From Pontiellaceae bacterium B12219 (GTDB lineage: Bacteria > Verrucomicrobiota > Kiritimatiellia > Kiritimatiellales > Pontiellaceae): a DNA stretch of 42,624 bases. The stretch lies in the NCBI GenBank assembly GCA_029432795.1, contig JARNMJ010000036.1, positions 1 through 42,624 on the forward strand. Reading direction: 5' to 3'. Positions 19,701-28,064 of this stretch are shown in pieces; the stretch's first letter is position 1; each line of letters begins with the position of its first letter. The notes under the pieces were generated by a model, which did not search any database, had not been told where the DNA came from, and was given only the letters and a program-made list of their open reading frames with translations. A program made the position numbers and the translations under genes.

Positions 19701-20215
19701 AGGAAACCATTGATCCGGTCGATGTGCTGAACCGCGCAGAACGCGACGGCACCACCATCATTATTGCCGACTATGCGGAAGACTGGATGGAGGCGATGCA
19801 GGAAGTAACGGGAGTGGAATATAACGGCCGGATTGATGTGGGGATCAATTGGCGCGGCGGTCAGTTCTTTGCCCGCGAGCACGAATTGTTCGATGGCCTT
19901 CCGGTCAACACGGCGCTCAACTGGCCCTATCAGCGGTTGGTTAAAAACGGCCGAAGCCGGTACGCATTGGAGTTGGAGGGCGAGGAACTGGTTGCCGGAG
20001 CATGGCAGTCGATGGGCTGTCGCCTGGGAACATCTGTAGGCGTGGTACCGGCCGGCGAAGGAAACATTATCCTGTCCACATTGGAAATCTGTCCGGCGAT
20101 CAACGAACCCGCCGGACCGGCAGATATTGCGCGTAAACTGATGGTCAACTATCTGGATTACGCGAATGATGATCAACGCGCGTCCAAGGAACTGAAGGAA
20201 AGTAATGAATTTTAA
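16760..20215 (+). CDS. Secreted GH2-like glycosidase with PA14 domain
   Basis: The 1151-residue protein has a signal peptide (1-19), a jelly-roll sugar-binding domain (about 50-220), an immunoglobulin-like domain (about 225-330) and a TIM barrel (about 335-625), the GH2 order. Glu450 in NMVNEQW is the acid/base candidate and Glu553 or Glu554 in VFWGEEGA the nucleophile candidate. A PA14 carbohydrate-binding domain follows at about 850-985 (GGLTVSYYRGDDF, SGEYEFEML). The C-terminal ~150 residues (TIIIADYAEDW, HELFDGLPV) look like a degenerate beta-galactosidase accessory domain. GH2 enzymes release beta-galactose, -glucuronate, -mannose or others; the sugar is not readable here. The start follows AAAAGGA. 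Its stop overlaps the next gene by 11 bp, indicating translational coupling. Confidence 0.88.
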   Translation: MKKGCMLLGGLLVVASAQARDQVDLSGSGWKLWRDVDAAWQHEPLFAPPVNLADVPAFPPTGGWAVLNGASALDVAVPGTVVEYVFENPDVDETNASNLYSPFLGVSWWSRSVAVPESFSGKRLILKFEAVRQRAEVFVNQQLVAYDVVGYTPFEVDLTDLVKPGKSFQLDVRVTNPGGNYDWEDFRQFKWGDYVLPYGHAFGGITGDVQLEAVDPVYLEDVYVQNTPDPKRVVVHTTLRNTQAAAKTADLQVRVFEKANPETVVFSNVRKSVQVDPGDQTVEVAVDAPEAKLWDLENPNLYVVDVQLVQDGAPTDGVATPFGFRWFEVDGIGENALFRLNGKRIVVRTAISWGYWPVNVYTPTEALAEQQIRTAQELGLNMLDFHRSIGQPLVLDKADEMGLLYYAEPGGYIAGGTDPFAQQLAREKLFRMIKRDRSHPSLVIYNMVNEQWDFFGADENPEMREVFKKDIAAAHAIDPSRVITFASTWSEPGEHEQFTKLHMRPFDDQLHFTGWWDLHRANGPETWRDSFYRGPEDHFMHTDNASEIVFWGEEGAVSAPPRMALLKKDFEAEPRLGFDGAIYLHWYDLMDDYLTRKNLRDVFPDVDTFTKKLSEVSFVHQGRKIEDFRICDLNDGYTVNGWEAQPFENHSSVVDIFRHPKSNPEIISYYNQPLYIAVKIRGQVNRLPAKPMVDFYMVNEKDLNGPHSLEMKAIAPDGNVVFNKTQTVDVAGGDTYGQLLLRDVEMELAGLPGEYRVEARLLDKQGNVKAEGHDTVVTVDWQSADLSGNGAVFESNPDVSRFLQEGFGLTVPAYDGTQGKLDWLVVTRPPEPFMELVGCDDLIDKNGQPGGLTVSYYRGDDFREKFGERIDERVYFDADRGATPDACVPLIQDYSIRWEGQVVPTASGEYEFEMLRDGRDEKLRLQVNGQTIIDNWSNPRKRGNLSGKIMLEGGTPVSIVVESYNGDGGARTHLLWKAPGQETIDPVDVLNRAERDGTTIIIADYAEDWMEAMQEVTGVEYNGRIDVGINWRGGQFFAREHELFDGLPVNTALNWPYQRLVKNGRSRYALELEGEELVAGAWQSMGCRLGTSVGVVPAGEGNIILSTLEICPAINEPAGPADIARKLMVNYLDYANDDQRASKELKESNEF

Positions 20216-22796
20216 AAAGTATATTCTGAGAAGCGTTGCCGCTGTTGTTATGACGGTTTCTGGTGAGGCACTTGCTGAGCCGGTTGTTGAAGCGACGGAT
20301 CGCGTGCAGATTAACGAAACCGTTACGGATGGATTTATTCATCCCGGCATCGGGCTTACCAAAGAAATCCTGGATACGGCGCGGGCGCAGGTGATGGCCG
20401 GGCGGGATCCGTGGCTGTTCGGCTTTAATAAACTGGCTGCGCATCAGCATTCTTCAAGGGACGTGACCTGTCGTAACCAGAAGCGTAAGGGCTCATATGA
20501 ACCCGACGATGATGCGTTTAACAGCCGGAGCACGTTGCGGCGTCTTCAGGGAGATGGGGATAAAGCCTATCGGCAGGCGCTGATGTATTATTTTACAGGT
20601 GATCTCCAGTATCGGGCGAATGCGATGAATATCATCCGGGTCTGGTCGCAGATGGATCCTGATAAGTATGGCAGTTTTAACGCCTCTCACATTCATTCCG
20701 GGTATGCGGTCAAATACCTGGTCATGGCCGCCGAGCTGATGCGCTATACGGAGAGTCCGGATTCCGCGTTGGTCTGGACGGATGAGGATACGGATAATCT
20801 GAAGAAAAACATCATCGACCCGGGTATTCGTACCTTCATGTATTCAAACGGATGGTTCATGAACCAGAGCGGCTATCCGAACGCCGGGGCGATGGCGTGT
20901 TATATCTTTCTTAATGACCGCAGGAATTATGATAAGCGGGTCGAGTGGTTCACAGTCAATGAGACTGCTCCCAACAAAGGGTGGGTGTATTCGATCAGGG
21001 ATCTGTTCCGAAAGGAGGAAGTTAATGCCGTGACGGGTGAGCGGGTTGAAGAACCTTTTGTGCAATTGATGGAAATGGGGCGTGATCAGGCGCACGCCGC
21101 CGGGGACATGGAGATTGCTGTAAGAACGGCCCGGTTGATGAATGCGCAGGGCACGAAGGTCGATCCGGTGCGAGGAACGGTTTCCACGGCGGCGAATGCG
21201 GTCGGACCCTATGAATTCATGAATAATCGACTCCTGGAAGGGGCGGAATATGTGAGCCGCTATATGCTGGGCTACGATACGCCTTGGATTCCATCGCCTT
21301 CCGATATCGATTCAGATGGGGAGGTTAAACAGATTTATACGCGGCTTTCGGATAACTATCGCGGCCGCATTCGGGACCTCAGTTACTGGGATATCTACTA
21401 TTACTTTACCTACAAAAAAGGGATCAACGTCGCCGAGGTTGCGCCGTATTTCGATGAAGCGTTCAAAAAACGCGTGGTGAGCGACGATTTTGAATGGATC
21501 TTCATTCCGCCGGAAGCTACCGGCGAAGCCGCCCGGATTCCGCAGACCGAGCAGGAACCCGATGAGGTCGAGATTGTGGAGCGGTCCACAGGATTCGGTA
21601 ACGCCTCGGTGGTGGAAGAGGATGGTAATTCTTTTCTGCGCGTGAAGCCTGCGGAAGCCGGTGCCCGCATCGCGCTGCTCAGTATCAAAACGCCCAGCAA
21701 AACCATCGGGCTTAAGATGCGAACCACGGGCGTCGTAACGCTGGAAATGGAAGGCTTTGAAAAGCCCTGGCTGTTACCGAATACGCAGGGAGAGTGGCGC
21801 TATGTTACGTATACCATGTCGCCGTTTGAGTATGTGGAAGACATTATTTTTGTTCGGGTTAAGGCGTCGCCGGAAACGAGGGTTGATTTAGACCTGTTCC
21901 TGCGCATGCCCGAAAACCAGCTGACCCCGCCGGCCTTTGTTTCCGGTAATGAGCCGCTGTATGTAAATGCCTATGCGGGCGCAGCCATCACCCTTGGTTT
22001 TTCTGCCACAAATGCGCAGCAGATCAGCAGTCAGGGACTGCCGGAAGGGGCGGAGCTGAATGCGGAAACCGGCGCCTTCACCTGGTCGCCGCAGGAAGCG
22101 GGAGAAATTTCTTTTGTGGTGGAAGCCTTGAATGGAAAAACCGTTGCACCGCTCCGGGTGACGATTGCGGTTGCACCTGATCGTAAGGCGGCGATGGAGG
22201 CGATTAAATCAGTGCATGATGCCGATGTTATCTACGTTCAGGGAACATTGGATACTTGTATTGAGCTCTACGGTAAAGTGGCGCGGGCTTCCGAGGGCAC
22301 GAGCGATGAAGTGTTCTGGCAGGGGCTGCTTCTGCTTCAGCAGGCGTTCGATAATCTCGAAGTGCTGACACCGCTGCTGCCGGACGGCAGTGTTGATTAC
22401 CCGAAAATCGCCGTTTCATCCGAAATCGGGAATTCCATCGGCTTGCTGATCGACAGCAACGACGATACGTTTCCGCTCTCCGGCCTGGCCAAAGACATGG
22501 GCTATATTTTCGACTTCGGCCCGGATTTCCAAATGTCATTTTCGGCCTTTGCTATGGAGGGGCGCATGAACTTTGAAGACCGGATGGAAGGTACGGTCTT
22601 CTACGGCTCGAATGATCAGGAAAAATGGGTCGAATTAACGGATTCGACGGAGCTCTCAACGGAGATGGTAAAAGTGGACGTGTTTAAAACACGGCGGGAA
22701 GACCGTTTTCGGTATCTGCGTATAAAGAAACATGGCCGTGGACTGTTTGAACCGTCTGAACTGCGCATTTACGGCGAGCGTCACGATGCCGAATGA
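20205..22796 (+). CDS. Secreted alginate-lyase-fold protein (PL38-like, tentative) with discoidin module
   Basis: This is an 863-residue protein with a signal peptide (1-24, ending ALA). Residues 40-425 form a helical toroid of the alginate_lyase type: HPGIGLTKEILDTARAQV at the start, NASHIHSGYAVKYL, MNQSGYPNAG and the MGRDQAHA motif, which supply candidate Asn, His, Tyr and Arg residues for beta-elimination of uronic acids. PL38 is the nearest family I can recall, with unproven substrate here. A beta-sandwich (about 455-575), a putative-Ig domain (about 576-655), a helical linker and an F5/8C module (about 725-863) follow. The ATG lies inside the end of the GH2-like gene. If active, it implies a glucuronate-like unit in the substrate. 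Confidence 0.65.
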   Translation: MNFKKYILRSVAAVVMTVSGEALAEPVVEATDRVQINETVTDGFIHPGIGLTKEILDTARAQVMAGRDPWLFGFNKLAAHQHSSRDVTCRNQKRKGSYEPDDDAFNSRSTLRRLQGDGDKAYRQALMYYFTGDLQYRANAMNIIRVWSQMDPDKYGSFNASHIHSGYAVKYLVMAAELMRYTESPDSALVWTDEDTDNLKKNIIDPGIRTFMYSNGWFMNQSGYPNAGAMACYIFLNDRRNYDKRVEWFTVNETAPNKGWVYSIRDLFRKEEVNAVTGERVEEPFVQLMEMGRDQAHAAGDMEIAVRTARLMNAQGTKVDPVRGTVSTAANAVGPYEFMNNRLLEGAEYVSRYMLGYDTPWIPSPSDIDSDGEVKQIYTRLSDNYRGRIRDLSYWDIYYYFTYKKGINVAEVAPYFDEAFKKRVVSDDFEWIFIPPEATGEAARIPQTEQEPDEVEIVERSTGFGNASVVEEDGNSFLRVKPAEAGARIALLSIKTPSKTIGLKMRTTGVVTLEMEGFEKPWLLPNTQGEWRYVTYTMSPFEYVEDIIFVRVKASPETRVDLDLFLRMPENQLTPPAFVSGNEPLYVNAYAGAAITLGFSATNAQQISSQGLPEGAELNAETGAFTWSPQEAGEISFVVEALNGKTVAPLRVTIAVAPDRKAAMEAIKSVHDADVIYVQGTLDTCIELYGKVARASEGTSDEVFWQGLLLLQQAFDNLEVLTPLLPDGSVDYPKIAVSSEIGNSIGLLIDSNDDTFPLSGLAKDMGYIFDFGPDFQMSFSAFAMEGRMNFEDRMEGTVFYGSNDQEKWVELTDSTELSTEMVKVDVFKTRREDRFRYLRIKKHGRGLFEPSELRIYGERHDAE

Positions 22797-22848
22797 TGGA
22801 CTGAATACGCATTGAGCGCTGTTTTTTTTCGGTGTCTCAGTCATGAAT

Positions 22849-22865
22849 CTTCCAATGATTGGAAG
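22849..22865. repeat. TTCCAA-N3-TTGGAA palindrome, intergenic
   Basis: CTTCCAA TGA TTGGAAG is a perfect 7-bp inverted repeat in the 271-bp gap between the lyase-fold gene and the GH172 gene. The same core occurs exactly at 1182-1196 and 14922-14936 inside genes. The rest of this gap shows a T8 run at 22823-22830 and the palindrome at 22949. Confidence 0.5.
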
Positions 22866-22948
22866 TATCGCCGTTTTCTGTATCGGTTCCGACACGGACG
22901 CCGGATCGGGGCATGATACCAAGGTAACTTAAAAACTGCCCGTTTCTG

Positions 22949-22964
22949 GTTGGATGATTCCAAC
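22949..22964. repeat. GTTGGA-N4-TCCAAC inverted repeat
   Basis: Perfect 6-bp arms around TGAT lie 104 bp upstream of the GH172 gene start. The half-sites are inverted relative to the palindrome at 22849. It could be an operator or chance. Confidence 0.3.
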
Positions 22965-23067
22965 TGACAAAGCATTTTACCGTATTGCAATTTCAGGACT
23001 ATCCAAACCTGTGGCAGAGGTGAAGATGCGTATTCAGTATGAGAATATTTTTAAAGGAAATGGATGC

Positions 23068-25149
23068 ATGAAAAAACGATCAAAAATAATTCGTCTGTTA
23101 TGTGCCGCGGCAGCTCTGTCTGTTCTTGCTGTTCAGGCTCGGGAGCCGGTAACCATCGAATCGCTGTTGAATGAAATGGTCGATTATGAGTCGGTGGCGC
23201 GTTTCCCGGAACAGAATTTCCGCTTGAAGCAGCAGAGCAGTTATAACCGGGCCTCGAAAACACCGGATGAACCCCAAGGGTGGTTTGAGAATCACGATTA
23301 TAACAGCAACGATAAGGACCATAATTTTATCCGCATAGAGGAAAATAACGGACGGAAAGAATGGGTTCTGATGGATCACGCCGGGCCGGGGGCGATCGTG
23401 CGTTCCTGGATGCCGTTTTTAAAACCGGACAAGCCGGATACGGATATTATTATTCGCATCTATCTGGATGGGGCGGAAGAGCCGGTGCTGGAAGGTAATA
23501 TGCTGGGGCTGCTGGATGGTACCGGGGTGATTCCGTATCCCTTCGCGCATCAGTCGCTCCGTTCCGCGGTCAGTTTTTTCCCGATTCCCTATGCCAAAAG
23601 CTGCAAAGTGACGACGGATCAACGGCCGTTCTTTTTCATCTTTACGTTCCGCGAGTACGATGAAGGAACGCCGGTAAAAACCTTCACCATGGCGGAGTTT
23701 GAACAGGCGAAAGCGTTAACAGAAACCGTGGGAAATACGTTGCTGAATCCTGAGTTCGGAGAAAACGAGAGTCCGCAGTCCAAACAGGGAACATTGCTGC
23801 CGAAGCAGGAAAAAACGCTTAAGTTTCCTTCCGGTGAAGCGGCTGCCGTGCGGGAATTGCTGGTCAAACTGGGGAATTATGACGATCCGGAAATCACCCG
23901 CAAGGTGGTGCTGAAAATGGAGTTTGATGGTTTGGAAACCGTATGGTGCCCGATCGGGGATTTCTTTGGGTGCGGCATTGGCCTGAATCCATTTAAGGGA
24001 TGGTATCGTGAAGTGTCTCAAGACGGTGAAATGAAGTGCCGCTGGGTTATGCCGTATCAGAATGCCGCCCGTATGACGCTCGTTAATCTGAGCGATGAAC
24101 CGGTGGACTTTCTGATGGAAGCCACGATTGAACCCTGGAAATGGGATGACCGTTCCATGTATTTCAATGCGGCGTGGCGCGGACAGTATCCGGTGCCGAC
24201 CCGGCCTTATTCGGACTGGAACTATGTTACGCTGAAGGGGCGGGGCGTTTATGTTGGCGATACGCTGACGATTATGAATCCGGTTGAAAAGTGGTGGGGC
24301 GAAGGCGATGCAAAAATCTGGGTGGACGGTGAAGATTTTCCCTCCATTTTCGGAACCGGTACGGAAGATTATTATGCCTATTCGTGGGGCGGGCGCAGCA
24401 CCGACTTCTATGAACATCCATTCCACGCTCAGCCATTCAGCTATAAGTACAACAAGCTGAACCGCAAAACAGCGAAAGGAGAACGAAATACGCAGGGCTA
24501 CAGCACGGAAACCCGGACGCGGGCGCTGGACACCATGCCCTTTGGCCGTTCGCTTCAATTGGATATGGAGGTTTGGTCGTGGACGGAATGCGATATGGGC
24601 TACGGCGTGGGCGTCTATTGGTATGGCGATGCGGCAACAACTTCCAACCGTAAACCGGATCCGGAAGGCGCGTTAGCTGTTCCCCGGCTTCCGGTGAGCG
24701 AAGCGGAAGAGGCTTTCGCGGGGGCCGTGGAGTTTGAAGAGATGACGATTCTTTCCGCACCGCAGCAGCTGGAACAAATGCCGCAGAAGCTGAAGAAATA
24801 TAAGGGAACCTGGAATGGGGATGATCACGTTCTTTACAAAGGCCTGGAAGTTGGCGATGTCGTGGAGTTTAACATTCCGGCTTCGAGTGCGGTTGCCGAA
24901 AAACTGGTGCTGCAGGCAACCCAAAGCAATGATTTCGGCAAACTTCGTTTTTCGGTGAATGGAAAGCCGGCAGGAAGTGATGTTGATTTTTATGCCTCCA
25001 AACCCGGTTCCGCCAAGCCGATTGAGCTAGGCGTATTCGAGCCGGTCGAGAATGCATACATCCTGCGTGAGGAAGTGGTCGGTAAAAATTTGAAAAGCAA
25101 GGGAAGCCGTTTCGGCCTCGATTGTGTGATGCTGAAAGAGAAAAAATAA
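23068..25149 (+). CDS. Secreted GH172 (DUF2961) family protein
   Basis: This 693-residue DUF2961/GH172 protein begins with a signal peptide (1-24, ending VQA). Characterised family members act on D-fructofuranose or D-arabinofuranose linkages. Visible family motifs are DHAGPGAIVRSW, the jelly-roll segments IRIYLDGAEEPVLEG and YVTLKGRGVYVGD, and GTGTEDYY with Glu433 as a catalytic candidate. The C-terminal ~150 residues form an additional beta-sandwich beyond the usual core. I use the ATG at 23068 because the signal peptide and AAAGGAA (23053-23059) sit there; the frame is open 114 bases further upstream but that stretch is unlike a leader. It is the last gene of its cluster, 39 bp from the convergent response-regulator gene. 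Confidence 0.88.
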   Translation: MKKRSKIIRLLCAAAALSVLAVQAREPVTIESLLNEMVDYESVARFPEQNFRLKQQSSYNRASKTPDEPQGWFENHDYNSNDKDHNFIRIEENNGRKEWVLMDHAGPGAIVRSWMPFLKPDKPDTDIIIRIYLDGAEEPVLEGNMLGLLDGTGVIPYPFAHQSLRSAVSFFPIPYAKSCKVTTDQRPFFFIFTFREYDEGTPVKTFTMAEFEQAKALTETVGNTLLNPEFGENESPQSKQGTLLPKQEKTLKFPSGEAAAVRELLVKLGNYDDPEITRKVVLKMEFDGLETVWCPIGDFFGCGIGLNPFKGWYREVSQDGEMKCRWVMPYQNAARMTLVNLSDEPVDFLMEATIEPWKWDDRSMYFNAAWRGQYPVPTRPYSDWNYVTLKGRGVYVGDTLTIMNPVEKWWGEGDAKIWVDGEDFPSIFGTGTEDYYAYSWGGRSTDFYEHPFHAQPFSYKYNKLNRKTAKGERNTQGYSTETRTRALDTMPFGRSLQLDMEVWSWTECDMGYGVGVYWYGDAATTSNRKPDPEGALAVPRLPVSEAEEAFAGAVEFEEMTILSAPQQLEQMPQKLKKYKGTWNGDDHVLYKGLEVGDVVEFNIPASSAVAEKLVLQATQSNDFGKLRFSVNGKPAGSDVDFYASKPGSAKPIELGVFEPVENAYILREEVVGKNLKSKGSRFGLDCVMLKEKK

Positions 25150-25188
25150 CAGCACTGATTTTATGTGTCTGGTGGTGTTCCTATTCGA

Positions 25189-25866
25189 TTATTCATTCCG
25201 GTATACATCGTGGGGCAGGATACCGGCCTTATAGGATTTTGAAATGGCGGCTGCGGCATTTTCCACCTGCAGTTTTTCATAGATACGGCGAATATAGGTG
25301 GCCACGGAGCCGAAACCGATATTCAGCTGGTCGGCGATCTCTTTTTTTACCAAGCCATCGGCCAGCAGGGAGAGAATTTCGAGTTCCCGTTCGGATAGGG
25401 GTTTCTCGAGTTTGACCTTGCTGGATTTGGCGGTTACCGCATTGATGATGTATTGTGCAACGCCCTGGTCCAGCAGGGTGTTGCCTTCCATCACGCTGCG
25501 GATGCCTTCTTTGATTTGGGTAACGGAAGAGGACTTCAGCAGGTAACCGGAGATGCCCAATGAGATGGCGTGAAGAACATCCGCCTCTTTGTTGGACTGT
25601 GTGAGGGCAATGATTCTGGTGTCCGGTGTGTACTGTTTTATCCACGGAACAGCATCGAGCCCGCTCATGCCGGGCAGATTCAGATCCAGCAGAATCAGGT
25701 CGGGCTGATTGGAGGGAGAGGGGTTCTGAAGGTTGCGGAGCCCGACTTCGGCCGCTCCAAACATATCAATCAGTTCCATGTCGGGTTCCGGCTCGATGGC
25801 CAGCGAAATAATATCGCGGTAAACGGGACTGTCTTCGATAATGATTATTTTAGTGGGTGTGCTCAT
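25189..25866 (-). CDS. NarL/LuxR-type response regulator
   Basis: This is a 225-residue response regulator. The receiver domain (about 5-120) has the acidic pair Glu11-Asp12, phosphoacceptor Asp61 in LILLDLNLPG, and the conserved Thr and Lys of IALTQS and YLLKSS. The C-terminal LuxR-type HTH (about 158-215) contains LSERELEILSLLADG and the recognition helix region SVATYIRRIYEKL. Its start overlaps the end of the kinase gene by 17 bp, so the two are translationally coupled and surely form one two-component system. Its targets are likely the divergent plus-strand genes beginning at 28065, where an inverted repeat at 27909 is a candidate site. Confidence 0.95.
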   Translation of the reverse strand: MSTPTKIIIIEDSPVYRDIISLAIEPEPDMELIDMFGAAEVGLRNLQNPSPSNQPDLILLDLNLPGMSGLDAVPWIKQYTPDTRIIALTQSNKEADVLHAISLGISGYLLKSSSVTQIKEGIRSVMEGNTLLDQGVAQYIINAVTAKSSKVKLEKPLSERELEILSLLADGLVKKEIADQLNIGFGSVATYIRRIYEKLQVENAAAAISKSYKAGILPHDVYRNE

Positions 25867-27850
25867 GATTTTTCCGCTTCAGGTGAAAGATTAACGGGCG
25901 TAAACGAAAGTTTAACTCAATTTTTGTTCCGCCTTCATCGGGGGTAAGAACCCGCACATGCGCGTGTAAAAAACGGGCTCTTCGTTTCAGGGAGGGGGGA
26001 GTTTTATTTTTACTGGAATCGGGTAAGCCCCGGCCATTGTCTGCAATGGATAAGTAAACCCTGTGCGGTGTGATCTTCAGTCTGGTGGCCAGTCGGGTCG
26101 CTCCGGAGTGGCGGCTGATATTGATCAGGCACTCTTTATAGAACAGAAAAAGGTCTATACGTGTTTTTTGCGGAATCAGCGGGAGCAGGTCTTCTCCTTC
26201 AATAACGATCTGATGATGCTGCCGGGCCACGATTCGTTCGGCGGCCCGCTCCATATCAGCTTTGAGTTCTGCAAATAGATCATTGGAGTTTTTGAGATCG
26301 GTAATATTGCGAACGGCGATTCCTGAACGTTTAACCACATCCAGAATTCGGTTCAGATAATTCTGGAGGTTCTCCGGATGCTCTTTTGCTTCTTCGGCCA
26401 GATTGGTCAACAGTCCGATACCGTGCAGATTGGCGCCGATCTCGTCGTGCAGATCGGCTGCAATTCGATCTTTCAGCTGCTTCTGCATGTGTCGATGCAA
26501 TAACCAAACCAGTAGGCAGATAAGGGCCAGTGCTACGGCCGCCCCGCGCGTGAGGAGAAGATTTGTTTTCTGGCGTTCATGACGTTTGTTTAATTCAGCA
26601 AGGATCAGGGGGCGGAAGCTTTCCAGATCATGCCGCCGGGAAAGCTGCGTCATCCAGACTTTTAACGGCAGGATCTCTCCGTAATAGTTACAGCCATCTG
26701 TAATCCGAAGGAGCGCTTCATCGGGATAGGTAATGGTATTGCTCACCGAGACAGGAGCATGAAGGGCTGTATTGCGTCCTGCTGATAAAACTTCAATTTC
26801 GGAAAAGGCAATCTGGGGCGGAGCGGGGGGGATTGTGACAACGGGAATATGGTCAAGAATATTGATTGCGATGTGGCGGCACAGGGTGGCCGGAAAACGC
26901 CGCATAATGATCGGCCCGTTATCATAGATGGTTTCCTGGCGATATTCACATAAAAGAGTTTCATCTGAAAAATCGGGTTCCATTGCACCCGTAACCTGAA
27001 CATGGCGCGGTACGGCCCAGCTGGAAAAGTTTCCCATGGGAACCGCGTATGAAAGCGCGGCGGAATGAAAGTTGATCTGGTTGATTGTATAGGGCGCATT
27101 AAGGTCAATGGTCAGACGGGGAGTGAGATTCGTTTCGAGGATATGCAGCAGCAAAGCCTTGCTTTCCTTGCCGTAAGCGGCATCCATCGTATAGGGCGTG
27201 AATCCGTCCACTGCAAACTGCATACCAAGTGAGGTGGCCGGCTTCGGGGCATCTTCCGGAGTTATAACGGGTTTGTTCAGCGCCACATTTTCCATGCCGC
27301 TGAATACCATGATTTCAGAAAGCTGCAGCAAATACTGATTCCCCGAAGGGCGCGAAGTCAACTCCGAGGTTTCTATGCGGATCCATGAAGCGGTGGTGGG
27401 CGGGAAGGAGAGGGATAAGGGTGCTGTGCGGGGGGAGCTGTTCTGATCCGCCGATACGGTTGCAACGGTGTTGGTGTTTTGGCCGGTTCCCGCCAGCACA
27501 CGAAAGGCTCGGGGAAAACCTTCTGCCCGGAGGGTGGAATGCGATTCACGAAACAGCATCGGCACCAGAACGACGGTGTCAACAGTGCATTCCTTTTCCA
27601 ACTCAATCTGGACCCACTCCATTTTACCGGACGTTTTATGTACGTTGGACCGATAGCCTAAAGAGCCCACTCCTCTTCGAAAGGTGAGGCGGGCGAGTTG
27701 TTCGAGTTCTGCATCAACTTCAGCCTGTTGCTGCTTCAGTTCTTTCAGACTTAACTTTGTAAGTGGGATGGCCTGATGAAGTCCATGGGCCGGAGCAGTA
27801 AAAAGTCCGGCAAGGAGAAGGGGCAGCATCTGGAGAAACAGTGATTTCAT
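25850..27850 (-). CDS. Sensor histidine kinase with periplasmic discoidin-like domains
   Basis: This is a 666-residue NarX/DesK-class kinase. A signal peptide or first membrane helix (1-23) precedes a large extracytoplasmic part with two F5/8C-like (discoidin) beta-sandwiches (about 60-195, ending LQLSEIMVFSG, and about 200-365, ending IAFSEIEVLSAG). One membrane helix follows (about 430-450). The HisKA_3 segment LKDRIAADLHDEIG places the phosphoacceptor at His468; the ATPase domain shows an N-box NISRHS and ADNGRG. Discoidin modules often bind sugars, so direct sensing of the glycan or its fragments is plausible. I chose the ATG at 27850 for the signal peptide; an in-frame ATG at 27871 adds seven residues. 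Confidence 0.92.
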   Translation of the reverse strand: MKSLFLQMLPLLLAGLFTAPAHGLHQAIPLTKLSLKELKQQQAEVDAELEQLARLTFRRGVGSLGYRSNVHKTSGKMEWVQIELEKECTVDTVVLVPMLFRESHSTLRAEGFPRAFRVLAGTGQNTNTVATVSADQNSSPRTAPLSLSFPPTTASWIRIETSELTSRPSGNQYLLQLSEIMVFSGMENVALNKPVITPEDAPKPATSLGMQFAVDGFTPYTMDAAYGKESKALLLHILETNLTPRLTIDLNAPYTINQINFHSAALSYAVPMGNFSSWAVPRHVQVTGAMEPDFSDETLLCEYRQETIYDNGPIIMRRFPATLCRHIAINILDHIPVVTIPPAPPQIAFSEIEVLSAGRNTALHAPVSVSNTITYPDEALLRITDGCNYYGEILPLKVWMTQLSRRHDLESFRPLILAELNKRHERQKTNLLLTRGAAVALALICLLVWLLHRHMQKQLKDRIAADLHDEIGANLHGIGLLTNLAEEAKEHPENLQNYLNRILDVVKRSGIAVRNITDLKNSNDLFAELKADMERAAERIVARQHHQIVIEGEDLLPLIPQKTRIDLFLFYKECLINISRHSGATRLATRLKITPHRVYLSIADNGRGLPDSSKNKTPPSLKRRARFLHAHVRVLTPDEGGTKIELNFRLRPLIFHLKRKNHEHTH

Positions 27851-27908
27851 ATTGTCCCAACTGGATAGCATGAAATGGGCGAAGCACCAAGTCTGTGCCT
27901 TTTACATT

Positions 27909-27932
27909 TCTGTCTACTGATTGGTAGACAGA
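27909..27932. promoter_or_regulatory. Candidate response-regulator binding site
   Basis: TCTGTCTAC and GTAGACAGA form perfect 9-bp arms around TGATTG. The site lies between the divergent kinase gene (start 27850) and the binding-protein gene (start 28065), where a NarL-type regulator would be expected to act. No T-run follows, and it is outside both genes, so a dimeric operator is more likely than a terminator. Confidence 0.5.
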
Positions 27933-28064
27933 CGAATTCCTGAAAGCAACTTACCTTAGGTTCTCTATAAGTAGAAAAAGGGACACGTATGGATGTGTAG
28001 TATCCATTCAGGAAGACGTAATCGTGCTGATATGAAAGGCATGCTTAAACAAAAGGATGAGATA

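Noticed and set aside
22823-22830. T8 run after the lyase-fold gene as a terminator
   Set aside because: I could not find a convincing G+C-rich stem directly before the run, so no terminator was called.
25189-27871. Many long open frames on the strand opposite to real genes (for example opposite the propeller genes at 2622-4223 and the GH2-like gene at 17636-19303)
   Set aside because: They have no leader, no recognisable motifs and His/Arg/Ile-rich composition typical of antisense shadows of G+C-rich codons; the opposite strand carries clear protein families.
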